From: an uncultured Bacilli bacterium
GTDB lineage: Bacteria > Bacillota_I > Bacilli_A > ML615J-28 > CAG-313
Assembly: GCA_934133195.1 (NCBI GenBank)
Contig: CAKPAZ010000007.1
Location: 1-53,151 of the forward strand
Direction: 5' to 3'
Length of the DNA stretch: 53,151 nucleotides
Positions 17,543 to 26,015 of the stretch are shown here, in pieces (position 1 is the first letter of the stretch; the number at the start of each line of letters is the position of its first letter). The position numbers and the translations under genes were made by a program. A model generated the notes under the pieces. That model worked only from the letters and a program-made list of their open reading frames with translations, searched no databases and was not told the DNA's origin.

Positions 17543-19147
17543 CTATTTTAATTCTTCAAATGATACAATTCCTAAAGAAATTGCTTTTTTTAGCTTTTGG
17601 TCTAAAGTGACCATCTTTGTTTGAACATATTTTTTTAATTCATTTTCATCATAATCATGTAAAATCATACTTTTGATTTTATCATCAAAAATAAGAATTT
17701 CACTTAATAAGATTCTTCCGCTATACCCCGTGTAATAACATTCTTCACACCCCCCTTTAACATAAATCTTTGCATCTGGTAATAATCCATTTTTGATTTT
17801 TTCTTCACTTGTTAGTTTAAATTCCTTTTTACATTTTGGACATAACTTTCTGACTAATTTTTGAGATATTATACCTCTTACTGCTGATGAAACTAGATAT
17901 TTAGGAATTCCCATATCAAGTAAACGAATAATCGTACCAACCGCGTAGTTGGTGTGAATTGTTGATAATACGAGAAGTCCAGAGATTGCTGAACGCATTG
18001 CCATTTGTGCCGTTTCTTCATCTCTAATTTCTCCTATCATCACGACATTAGGATCTTGTCTTAAGATATTACGCAGCATCTTGTTAAAGCTAAGGCCAAT
18101 GGCTGGATTAACTTGAATTTGATTAATTCCGGGAATGGTGTATTCAACGGGATCTTCTAAAGTCACAATGTTAGTTTCATCGTTCTTTAAATCTGATAAA
18201 AAAGTATAAAGAGTTGTCGTTTTACCACTTCCCGTAGGACCAGTAACTAAGATTACCCCATTATCTTGTTTTAATAAACTTTTAATCATTTCCTCTTCTT
18301 CTTTAGTATACTGAAGAATAGAAAAGTCATTTTTAATAGTTTTGTTTTCAAGAACTCTTAATACAACTTTTTCTCCAAATACTGTATTAATAGTGCTAGT
18401 TCGAATGTCATATTTTTTATCGTTTAAATAATATGTAAACTTACCATCTTGAGGTAGTAATTTTTGAGTTATATCAAGATCAGACATAATCTTAATTCTT
18501 GATACTAATTCATCATAACTATTTTTAGGAACTTTCTCCATGATTAAAAGTTTTCCATCTACGCGAATTCTAATTAAACCATCATTTTCACTAGGTTCAA
18601 TATGAATGTCACTAGCCCCAAGAATAATGGCTTTGTTCAACCACTTATTGACAAGTTGAACATTAACTGATACTTTAACATCTTCATAAGAAATTTTAGG
18701 TTCTTCTTTAATTAAAGCAACTTCTGGTGTCAGTTTGGAAAAAGATAAATCAACTTGATTGTATTTAATCATTTTAAATAAATTCTGAAACTCTGTTTCC
18801 GTGATAATATTAATAATCGTTTCTTTGTCAATCGTTATTAAATTTTCATCAATGTTATTATCTAAAGGATTAGTTGTTAGAACAATAATTGAGGAATTAC
18901 TATCATAATAAATGGTTTTAGTTTTTTCCATTAAATCTAAAGATATTTCATCTAATATTGTTTTTTCAACTATTTGATTCTTGTAAAGAGGTAAATTTAA
19001 TACCTCACTATATAATAAGGAAAGATCATCTTCTTTAATTAAATTATTTTCTTTTAAATAGACATCTAAAAAAGTATCACTTTTTATTCCTTTTAAGTAT
19101 TTAAACTTTCGATTAATTATTTTCGATAACATTTCATTAAATTCCAT
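17543..19147 (-). CDS. Type IV pilus/pseudopilus assembly ATPase (PilB/ComGA/GspE)
   Basis: A 534-residue hexameric secretion ATPase that powers pilin polymerisation. The N-terminal part (about 1-150) resembles the MshEN/GspE N-domain, so it is longer than ComGA and closer to PilB. The core shows LGASDIHIEP, Walker A VTGPTGSGKTTTLY, the Asp box TLEDPVEY, Walker B VVMIGEIRDEETAQMA and the His box STIHTNYAVG. A tetracysteine Zn motif (CPKC and CEEC) lies near residue 425. The frame opens at GTG 19156, but ATG 19145-19147 follows AGGTG correctly. Confidence 0.93.
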   Translation of the reverse strand: MEFNEMLSKIINRKFKYLKGIKSDTFLDVYLKENNLIKEDDLSLLYSEVLNLPLYKNQIVEKTILDEISLDLMEKTKTIYYDSNSSIIVLTTNPLDNNIDENLITIDKETIINIITETEFQNLFKMIKYNQVDLSFSKLTPEVALIKEEPKISYEDVKVSVNVQLVNKWLNKAIILGASDIHIEPSENDGLIRIRVDGKLLIMEKVPKNSYDELVSRIKIMSDLDITQKLLPQDGKFTYYLNDKKYDIRTSTINTVFGEKVVLRVLENKTIKNDFSILQYTKEEEEMIKSLLKQDNGVILVTGPTGSGKTTTLYTFLSDLKNDETNIVTLEDPVEYTIPGINQIQVNPAIGLSFNKMLRNILRQDPNVVMIGEIRDEETAQMAMRSAISGLLVLSTIHTNYAVGTIIRLLDMGIPKYLVSSAVRGIISQKLVRKLCPKCKKEFKLTSEEKIKNGLLPDAKIYVKGGCEECYYTGYSGRILLSEILIFDDKIKSMILHDYDENELKKYVQTKMVTLDQKLKKAISLGIVSFEELK

Positions 19148-19148
19148 T

Positions 19149-20348
19149 TTATTCACCTATTATTTGATCCATAACTCCAAACATTGGTAAAAATACCGAT
19201 AGAATAATAACCCCAACGATTAAAGCAATCAAAACAATAATTATTGGTTCAATAAATTGTGACAAACGATTTAATAATTCCTTACTTTCATTTTCGTAGT
19301 ATTCACTAAGAATTTTCAAGGTTTCTTCCATACTATTGGTTTTTTCTCCAATCTTAATCAAATCAACAATCATTGGAGAAAAGATCTTTACCTTTTCAAA
19401 AGAATTTGATAAGTATTTACCACATTTTAAATCTTCTTGAATAATCTCTAACTTCTTTTTGATAACTTTATTGTTTATTACATCCTTAACCATAATAATT
19501 CCATCAACAATGTTACTTCCTCGATTTTTGATCATCCATAAAGCATACATAATCTTTGTATAGATTAAAGGCATTATTATCTTTTTATGAATTGGAAGTT
19601 TAAGCCTAAGTTTATCAATCAATAAGTTATCTTTTTGATTAGAAAGCAAAATAATAATTAAGATCATTAAACAAATACCAAGGATAATCCATAAATAGTT
19701 TTTAACACAAAAACTAGAAAGATTAAAGATAACTTTAGTGATTTTAGGAATCTTCACAATATTCATACTATCATAGATTTGTTTAAATCGAGGAATAATT
19801 ACAAATAATAACATAATCGTAATTAAAACTGTAAAGATCATAAGAATTATCGGATAAATTAATGAACCAATGATCTTCTGCTTTGATAGATGAAGAGTTC
19901 GGTAGTAATTACTTAAATAATTAAGCGTTTCGGCTAAACTTCCATTGCTTTCAGAAATCTTAATCATTGAAATAAAGAATTTAGGAAAATAGTTATTTCT
20001 GTTTTTAAGTACCTCTGATAACTGATTACCTTTCTTGATTTCTTTTGCGGTGGCAAGGGTTAGAGTTTTGAGTTTTCCATGAAGTGTTGATTTACTAATT
20101 ACCTCAAGAGCCCGATCAAGTGGTATTTTTGTAGAGAGTAATAGACTTAATTTTTTAGAAAAATTAGCAGTTTCTAAGTAGCTTATTTTATCTTCAAAGA
20201 CGATCCATTTCTTTTTTACCTCTTTATAGGAAATAAGTGACAGCCCCGCATTGTCAATTAAAGTATTAAACATTGTGATATTTTGGACTTTAACTGTACC
20301 TTTAACTTTTTTATTATCTTTATTTTTGGCTTTATACTTAATTATCAT
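19149..20348 (-). CDS. Type IV pilus inner-membrane platform protein (PilC/ComGB/GspF)
   Basis: A 399-residue platform protein. Two T2SSF domains, each a helix bundle followed by membrane segments, are visible; hydrophobic spans lie near residues 165-190, 215-235 and 370-390. The start MIIKYKAKNKDNKKVKG is typical, and KIPLDRALEVI and GEKTNSMEETL are family motifs of the first and second domains. It couples the cytoplasmic ATPase to the pilins. It ends one base before the ATPase start. Confidence 0.9.
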   Translation of the reverse strand: MIIKYKAKNKDNKKVKGTVKVQNITMFNTLIDNAGLSLISYKEVKKKWIVFEDKISYLETANFSKKLSLLLSTKIPLDRALEVISKSTLHGKLKTLTLATAKEIKKGNQLSEVLKNRNNYFPKFFISMIKISESNGSLAETLNYLSNYYRTLHLSKQKIIGSLIYPIILMIFTVLITIMLLFVIIPRFKQIYDSMNIVKIPKITKVIFNLSSFCVKNYLWIILGICLMILIIILLSNQKDNLLIDKLRLKLPIHKKIIMPLIYTKIMYALWMIKNRGSNIVDGIIMVKDVINNKVIKKKLEIIQEDLKCGKYLSNSFEKVKIFSPMIVDLIKIGEKTNSMEETLKILSEYYENESKELLNRLSQFIEPIIIVLIALIVGVIILSVFLPMFGVMDQIIGE

Positions 20349-20718
20349 TGTTTATCACACTTATCGTTTGTTTCTCTAGTTCATAGCCTTTATTTGATAA
20401 TCTAAAATAAAAGCATATCTCATATGATTCTTGATATTTGAAGATGGTACTAACTAGATATAAGTCATCTTCTATTTTTTTTGAAGTTGTGGAAATATTA
20501 AACCCTAAGGCATCGTTATTAAAAGATTCATTATTAAAAATCTTTTCCATATTGTTAAAGTTTGTGGTTTCCATCTCCATTTTAGTTCTTAATATTATAG
20601 TATCACTAGATGTTCGAATAATATTGGTGGTTTTAACTAAACAAAAAGAAATGATTGATGACATCATAATAAGTAAAAAGATGATATTTAAATATGTGAT
20701 ATTTCCTTTTTCATGCAT
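20338..20718 (-). CDS. Minor prepilin-like protein (PilX/ComGG position)
   Basis: A 126-residue protein with MHEKGNITYLNIIFLLIMM at the start: a short charged leader with Gly, then one hydrophobic helix and a soluble domain. The usual Glu+5 is absent, as in PilX/GspK-type tip pilins. The frame opens at 20766, but ATG 20716-20718 gives the prepilin-like leader, lies about ten bases after AGGAAG and leaves an 8-base overlap with the gene before. Function as a pseudopilus tip subunit is inferred from context. Confidence 0.6.
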   Translation of the reverse strand: MHEKGNITYLNIIFLLIMMSSIISFCLVKTTNIIRTSSDTIILRTKMEMETTNFNNMEKIFNNESFNNDALGFNISTTSKKIEDDLYLVSTIFKYQESYEICFYFRLSNKGYELEKQTISVINNDN

Positions 20719-21127
20719 AAAGAACCATCTTCCTTTCAATGGGTTTAAAATACTTTTCCTTTTCATATTCTTTAGGAAATGAAATTATTAAATGATAACT
20801 ACTTTTTGCTTCATTAATTTCTTTGGAAAAAGTAAACATTAAATAGCTATTAATCGAATGATTAATTTTTATTATAATCTTGTCACCATCAGTTTCATAA
20901 TAATTATTTAAATTATCAATAAAAGTAACAGGATCAGCTGTAAATAATTCAAGAATATTATTACTTTGAAATAGTAATTCTACTTTAATCGTTTCTTTCT
21001 TTTCTTGATATTTCATATTAATCATAATCATGGAAATAAAGTAAATGATTAATCCCCCAATAATAATCCCCACTAATACCTCAAGAAGGGAAATCCCTGA
21101 TTCATTCAATGATTTGGACTTTTTCAT
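20711..21127 (-). CDS. Minor prepilin-like protein
   Basis: A 138-residue protein with SLNESGISLLEVLVGIIIGG: Gly, then a hydrophobic helix carrying Glu at +5, which is a type III signal. The following soluble domain (DKIIIKINHSINSYLMFTF) looks like a beta-rich minor pilin. It overlaps the gene before by 26 bases. It could correspond to ComGD, ComGE or ComGF, but the similarity is too weak to choose. Confidence 0.75.
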   Translation of the reverse strand: MKKSKSLNESGISLLEVLVGIIIGGLIIYFISMIMINMKYQEKKETIKVELLFQSNNILELFTADPVTFIDNLNNYYETDGDKIIIKINHSINSYLMFTFSKEINEAKSSYHLIISFPKEYEKEKYFKPIERKMVLYA

Positions 21128-21836
21128 GACTTACTTCTTCTACTAGATTATTGAGATCATATTTTATAATATTGTTATAACTAATAATCATTACTTTTTG
21201 AATTTCTTTATTGTATAAGATTCTAAGCATAATGTTTATGGCATTATTAATACAATTTAAATATTTTAGATATTCTTTTTGGTATGTTTGTTCATTAGTA
21301 TTTTTTGAATTTAAACAAGTATAATCGATATTAATTAATCTCGTTAAAGATAGAGTTTCGTCACTATAATACATAAAGTAAACAGTAGTTTTAAAGATAT
21401 AAACATAAAGACTACTTAATTCATGATGGTAAATATCAAAATAATAACTTGCGGGAACAATCTTTTTTAAACTAATGTTAAAATCTTTGTAAAAAGATAA
21501 TAAACGATTATTAACATCTTTATTTAAAATCCAAACTTTATAATATTTATTTTGTTTATCCTTCTTTTTTATTATTGATAATTGAGGATTACGATATAAA
21601 ATTAAGTATTCCTTTTCTAAACTCTTATACATGTACTTATTTGATTCAACAATAAAATAAATTTTATTGTTTTTTATTTTATACTTTAGTAAAAAAACAT
21701 CTATTTTTTCTTTTAAGTCATCTAAACAAAAAGATTCAAATGGTGATTCTTGAAAATTTTCATCTCTATCCTCACTGATAAATTCAAGTTTCCAAAGTTT
21801 ATTAACATATGTGATTAAAATTAAATATGTTGTCAT
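21102..21836 (-). CDS. Pilus-operon protein of unknown type, possibly PilM/GspL-like
   Basis: A 244-residue soluble protein with no signal or membrane segment. The second half (VPASYYFDIYHHELSSLYVY, then a strand-rich stretch ending SLTRLINID, then a helix and a final strand-loop) resembles the back half of PilM/GspL actin-like assembly proteins, but the nucleotide-binding DxG motif is not seen. The frame opens at GTG 21845; ATG 21834-21836 follows GAGGTGG and is preferred. The PilM resemblance is a fold-level guess; comG operons lack such a gene. Confidence 0.5.
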   Translation of the reverse strand: MTTYLILITYVNKLWKLEFISEDRDENFQESPFESFCLDDLKEKIDVFLLKYKIKNNKIYFIVESNKYMYKSLEKEYLILYRNPQLSIIKKKDKQNKYYKVWILNKDVNNRLLSFYKDFNISLKKIVPASYYFDIYHHELSSLYVYIFKTTVYFMYYSDETLSLTRLINIDYTCLNSKNTNEQTYQKEYLKYLNCINNAINIMLRILYNKEIQKVMIISYNNIIKYDLNNLVEEVSHEKVQIIE

Positions 21837-22240
21837 ATACACCACCTCATAATAATCAGATCATCTTTAACACTATTTTGAAGATTAAAGATAATTAAAT
21901 TTGTTTTAATTTCATAATTTGTAATAACATTATACTTTAAAACGAGTTCACTATTTAATAAGTTATTAATTAATCGATTATCTTCATATTTTATTAATTC
22001 AATACCATCACTACTTATAATAAATCCATTACCCACTTGATTAATCGTAGGTTTAGTTTTTGATATATTTAATCCTGATAATAATTTTGTTATTTTTAAT
22101 TTTTCAGACACTTCTTGATATGCAGTATCTTTTAAAAAACTAATATTTGTATTTTTAATAACTAAAAAAATAAATAACGTAAAGATTGATACTAAAATTA
22201 TATAACAAATGGTTTCCATTAAAGTTAATCCTTTTTCCAT
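21833..22240 (-). CDS. Minor prepilin-like protein, first gene of the pilus operon
   Basis: A 135-residue protein starting MEKGLTLMETICYIILVS: Gly, then Leu at +1, Glu at +5 and a hydrophobic helix, a clear type III signal. The soluble part is short and beta-rich. GGTGATGATAA precedes the ATG. It overlaps the next gene by four bases with that gene's preferred start. It is the first gene after the terminator at 22298-22322. Confidence 0.78.
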   Translation of the reverse strand: MEKGLTLMETICYIILVSIFTLFIFLVIKNTNISFLKDTAYQEVSEKLKITKLLSGLNISKTKPTINQVGNGFIISSDGIELIKYEDNRLINNLLNSELVLKYNVITNYEIKTNLIIFNLQNSVKDDLIIMRWCI

Positions 22241-22257
22241 TTATCATCACCAACTAA

Positions 22258-22269
22258 TAATACGTATTA
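22258..22269. promoter_or_regulatory. Perfect palindrome upstream of the pilus operon
   Basis: TAATACGTATTA is a 12-bp perfect palindrome 17 bases before the first pilus gene. It overlaps any minus-strand -10 box there (TATTAT at 22256-22261). It could be an operator; no ComK-type box was recognised. Confidence 0.3.
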
Positions 22270-22287
22270 ATATGAGAAAAAAATGAA

Positions 22288-22322
22288 AAAATAAAAACCG
22301 ATTATATAAAATATATAATCGG
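22288..22322 (-). terminator. Terminator of the second ATPase/TOPRIM operon
   Basis: CCGATTATAT (22298-22307) pairs perfectly with ATATAATCGG (22313-22322) around a 5-base loop and is followed on the minus strand by a T-rich run. Confidence 0.85.
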
Positions 22323-22341
22323 CTAGTAGTTTTTAGTAATA

Positions 22342-22926
22342 TTAATTATTAATACATTCATCTAAATACTCTAGTAATAATATTAAATTTGAATTTCTAC
22401 TCATTTTAATTACTTCTTTAAACCTTTTAAATGATTCATAATCACCATTTTTCCCAGGAAAGATGTTTCTATATGATTTTGTTTTATTATTTGTTTCAAT
22501 TTTATAACCTAATTTTATTAATACATCATCTAAGTTTTTATCATTATAAATTGGTACTATATAATCATAATAATCAAAACTTTTAAACATTGATTTATTC
22601 TTATATTTTTCTATGATTTCTTTTGTTAATTCTGGTTCATCTACATCCATTATTATAAATAATTTAAAATTAATTAATTTTCTTTTGTTACGGTCTATGT
22701 ATGGAAATTTTCTAATAAGTGAATTAACATCTTTGTATCCTTTTCTATTCAAAAAGTTAATTAGCGAAGTAATTTGTATGCTATTTTCTCCATTATTTTT
22801 TGAATCTAGTTCAATGCTTAATCGTAAATTTGATTTAATGCTTTGAACAAGGATTAATTCACTTTTTCCATGACATATTATCACGGCTTTCGTATATTTA
22901 AAACTTGGATGTTTAATGTTGTTCAC
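22342..22926 (-). CDS. Small TOPRIM-like protein, partner of an ABC-type ATPase
   Basis: A 194-residue protein with two acidic motifs placed as in TOPRIM domains: KAVIICHGKSELILVQSI near residue 15 (Glu in GKSE) and FKLFIIMDVDEPE near residue 95 (DVD). It then has IVPIYNDKNLDDVLIKLGY, a stretch I associate with OLD/RloB-like effectors. It lacks the NPCFExWL motif of the first pair's RloB protein and is shorter, so it is a different subfamily. It overlaps the ATPase gene by 14 bases. A nuclease or RNA-cleaving role is inferred from the pairing only. Confidence 0.65.
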   Translation of the reverse strand: MNNIKHPSFKYTKAVIICHGKSELILVQSIKSNLRLSIELDSKNNGENSIQITSLINFLNRKGYKDVNSLIRKFPYIDRNKRKLINFKLFIIMDVDEPELTKEIIEKYKNKSMFKSFDYYDYIVPIYNDKNLDDVLIKLGYKIETNNKTKSYRNIFPGKNGDYESFKRFKEVIKMSRNSNLILLLEYLDECINN

Positions 22927-24250
22927 TTCCCGAGTTAATACTAGACATTATTTCTTTTAAATCGAGATATCCTGGTTGAGGAATACCACCAAAAACACCA
23001 TTTAAATATCTAGTTGTCACATTGTGATTTTTTTGAATCCTGCCAAAATCCTTAATGCAATTTAATGATTTATTACCATCAATATCAATATTAATTACAT
23101 ATGAATACTCAGGATTTAATTTTTGAAGGAGTAATGTATTATGAGTAGTAATAATTAACTGACCTTTAATTTCTTTTTCTAAATTTAATAACAAATAATT
23201 CATTAATATATCATGAACTCCTGAATCAATTTCATCAATAAACACAGTTTCATCATTCATCATACATTTATTAATGTATACAAACAAGTTTAATAATTTC
23301 ATTGTCCCCGTAGATTCCATTGTATAAGGGATTGCACGAATATTGTTGTTGACAATTTTATCAAAAAACAAGGTATATTTAATTTTATTATTTTCATTTT
23401 TCAATTCATAGTGCACTCCTTTTATATCGGAGTATAGTGATGAAAAATAATTATTTAAGGCCTCTTCTAAATTTATTAATTTATCTTTATCATCTTTTGC
23501 AATCGTTCCCTCTGCTAGATGGTAAAGAATATCATTATGGCTATTTATCATTTCTTCTGATTCAACGTTTTTACACCATACTGAACAACAATTTAATTCA
23601 TTAATAGCTTTTAAAAATGAATTTGAAATGCTATCATTAATAAATTTAGAGTTGTTTTGTTTTATTTCATTAAAAATGATTGCGAGAAAGCTATGTTTTC
23701 CAAAAAATTTATTAGTTTTATTTTTAATTTCTTTTTCATAGTTCTTATTAATAAATAAATTATTATTAAAATAAATTTCATTTTCTGTGATTTCAAAAGC
23801 TAGAATTAGATTTTTATCTAATTGACAATAGAATGATTCACAAATAATTAGTTGATTATTAAATTCCATCTTATAGATTGCTTCTTTAACATCTTTATCT
23901 TTATATGTAAAAGTAAATTCTATTATCATGTTTTCGTTACTTTCTATCATTTTATAAGCTTTAATTTCATCAAATAAATTTATCTTCTTAGTTCTTATTA
24001 TGTTCTTGATTAATGTTTCATCATATTCATTTATGTTATCGTTTTGAATGATCTTATTCAAATATTCTTGTAAAGAAAGGGTGTTAAAAGTATTTTTTAG
24101 AAATAGAATTGATGAAATAAAATTAGATTTACCTGATCCATTTTCACCATAGATCATAATTAATTTTTTTGGTTTATCTGAAGTTGAAGTAAAATCAGCT
24201 TCTAAGTTTCCAAACGATTTAAAATTAGTAAGTTTTATCTTTTTTAACAT
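22913..24250 (-). CDS. ABC-type AAA ATPase of a second defence-type pair
   Basis: A 445-residue ATPase. Walker A is GENGSGKSN near residue 34, a signature-like MESTGTMKLLNL lies before Walker B TVFIDEIDSGVH, and a switch His is in TTHNTLLLQ. The C-terminus has YLNGVFGGIPQPG, the same YLxGxxGGIP element as the ATPase at 1029-2405; elsewhere the two differ strongly, so they are not recent duplicates. It has an AAAGGAG ribosome site and a consensus promoter. The layout (ATPase first, TOPRIM second, short overlap) is that of PARIS/RloAB-like systems. Confidence 0.8.
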   Translation of the reverse strand: MLKKIKLTNFKSFGNLEADFTSTSDKPKKLIMIYGENGSGKSNFISSILFLKNTFNTLSLQEYLNKIIQNDNINEYDETLIKNIIRTKKINLFDEIKAYKMIESNENMIIEFTFTYKDKDVKEAIYKMEFNNQLIICESFYCQLDKNLILAFEITENEIYFNNNLFINKNYEKEIKNKTNKFFGKHSFLAIIFNEIKQNNSKFINDSISNSFLKAINELNCCSVWCKNVESEEMINSHNDILYHLAEGTIAKDDKDKLINLEEALNNYFSSLYSDIKGVHYELKNENNKIKYTLFFDKIVNNNIRAIPYTMESTGTMKLLNLFVYINKCMMNDETVFIDEIDSGVHDILMNYLLLNLEKEIKGQLIITTHNTLLLQKLNPEYSYVINIDIDGNKSLNCIKDFGRIQKNHNVTTRYLNGVFGGIPQPGYLDLKEIMSSINSGSEQH

Positions 24251-24270
24251 ATTTATCTCCTTTCATCTAC

Positions 24271-24299
24271 ATTATATATCATTTTAAAGGCTTTGTCAA
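24271..24299 (-). promoter_or_regulatory. Consensus promoter of the second ATPase/TOPRIM operon
   Basis: TTGACA (24294-24299) and TATAAT (24271-24276) are 17 bases apart on the minus strand, the same ideal geometry as the first defence operon. Confidence 0.8.
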
Positions 24300-24366
24300 T
24301 AATATTCATATACTTTTTGATATTTTTTATACATTTTATATCAATAATTAATTAAATTATTCTTTA

Positions 24367-24392
24367 ACAAAAAAAGGTGGAAGAACCACCTT
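24367..24392 (-). terminator. Terminator of the LuxR-type regulator gene
   Basis: AAGGTGG (24374-24380) and CCACCTT (24386-24392) form the stem, overlapping the stop codon, followed on the minus strand by a T run. Confidence 0.85.
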
Positions 24393-25884
24393 AATTTGAT
24401 TGTTGGTCATTACCATATCTTAAGATTAACTCAATTTTAGAATTTACTTCAAGCTTACGATAAATGTTTTTGTAATGGAAATTGACAGAATCATACTTCA
24501 TACCAAGTTCTCCCGCAATCTGTCTTAGCGTCATACCTTCAAGTAAAAGCTGTAAAACGGCTTTTTCTTTTGGCGTAAGTACTTCTTCCGGATTGATAAT
24601 TCGGTAATGAGGTTGATTTCTTTCAATTTGACCCTTAATTGAATCTTTAGTATTGTAATCTTTTAAATAACCAATAATATTAAAGAAGATAAAGGTTAAA
24701 GCAAAGATTGTTGTCGCAATCATCATTATAAAGCATAGTACTTTCAAGTTAACATTTCTAAAAGCAAGTCCAAAGAAGTTACCACTGATTGAGAAACAAA
24801 TGTAACAAAGAATTACATATAATACTAATTCTTTATTGGCTTTATCATCTAGGATTTTACCAGTCATCATCAGAGCTAGGACATAACCTAAGGATGTACA
24901 GAATCCAAAGGCAACATCGGCAGTTCTTCTAAAGAAACTTTGGTTCGCGAAATTAATTGGATTAAACAACATATTGAAAGTACTTAATTGGTAGGCACCA
25001 AATAAACCTACAAAGTACATGATTAAAAGGATCATTATGGCATTTTTAGAATATTTGAAAATCAAAATACACATAATAAAACTAATAATGAAACCAATAT
25101 AATATGTATATGAATAGAAAGTTCTTGTGTTACTGATATCTTTAGAGTGAGTTTGATATTGAACAACTGAGCTAATACCTTGATTTAAGCAGATAATTAA
25201 TAACAAGGTAATTAGAACTGCTACTGAATATTTTGGAATAATTTCACTCTTTCGATCATTAACAAAGATGTTTTTATTAATCATAAATGCGATAATTGTT
25301 ATTATAGCACATAGAGTAATTGGAAAAGTTGTTTTTAGAAATTCAATTTCAATGATATTGTAAATAAAGGAATAACTAAAGAATAGTACAATAATAACTA
25401 AACATAAAGTTAATCTTTCTGATAAATCAAAGGAATATAAGAATAAATTGATGGTAAATCCAAACAATGTACCAAATCCAAAACCTAAGAATGCTACTGC
25501 AACATAGTTAAACATTGAAGTATCACTTGAAAAGTAATTGATGAATGCTCCGATAATTACGAATATAGGAGCAATATATTTCATTATATCAATATACCTT
25601 GGTGAAATGTTAACAAAACTAATGATGGTCATTACAAGTAGGGGAAGATATAAACATAATGATTTATAAACATCTACTACTTGGGATTTTTCACCACTAT
25701 TAAATACATTAATGTATTGATAATAAAATGATACCGCCATAGTTCCGATTGCGATAATCAATAATATTGAATTAAATGATATTCCTTTATAATAAGTTTT
25801 GCTCGATTCTTTCTTTCTATTTGATAATATACCTTTTATTTTGGTAAAAACATTTACTATTTTGTCATCTTTTTGTGTCTTCAT
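24391..25884 (-). CDS. Membrane-bound LuxR-family transcription regulator
   Basis: A 497-residue protein. The first roughly 410 residues form about twelve hydrophobic helices, arranged like a transporter-type sensor. The last 65 residues are a LuxR/GerE helix-turn-helix: LTPKEKAVLQLLLEGMTLRQ, then IAGELGMKYDSVNFHYKNIY and a closing helix. Such 12-helix sensors fused to LuxR domains are frequent in Coriobacteriia and rarer in low-GC Firmicutes. The ligand and targets are unknown. It has an extended -10 promoter (TGATATAAT at 25912-25920) and AGGAGGG. The zinc transporter gene lies upstream, each with its own terminator. Confidence 0.85.
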   Translation of the reverse strand: MKTQKDDKIVNVFTKIKGILSNRKKESSKTYYKGISFNSILLIIAIGTMAVSFYYQYINVFNSGEKSQVVDVYKSLCLYLPLLVMTIISFVNISPRYIDIMKYIAPIFVIIGAFINYFSSDTSMFNYVAVAFLGFGFGTLFGFTINLFLYSFDLSERLTLCLVIIVLFFSYSFIYNIIEIEFLKTTFPITLCAIITIIAFMINKNIFVNDRKSEIIPKYSVAVLITLLLIICLNQGISSVVQYQTHSKDISNTRTFYSYTYYIGFIISFIMCILIFKYSKNAIMILLIMYFVGLFGAYQLSTFNMLFNPINFANQSFFRRTADVAFGFCTSLGYVLALMMTGKILDDKANKELVLYVILCYICFSISGNFFGLAFRNVNLKVLCFIMMIATTIFALTFIFFNIIGYLKDYNTKDSIKGQIERNQPHYRIINPEEVLTPKEKAVLQLLLEGMTLRQIAGELGMKYDSVNFHYKNIYRKLEVNSKIELILRYGNDQQSN

Positions 25885-25984
25885 TTTTACCCTCCTACAG
25901 GTCGCTCATCTATTATATCATAAACGCCACTTAAAAATCTAAAAAAGGCTTTATTAAAACGGATTTTGGACAAATTTTGACTAT

Positions 25985-26013
25985 AAAAAAAGGAAAAGAC
26001 CTTAATCTTTTCC
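25985..26013 (-). terminator. Terminator of the ZIP transporter gene
   Basis: GGAAAAGA (25992-25999) pairs with TCTTTTCC (26006-26013), followed on the minus strand by seven T. Confidence 0.88.
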
Positions 26014-26015
26014 TA

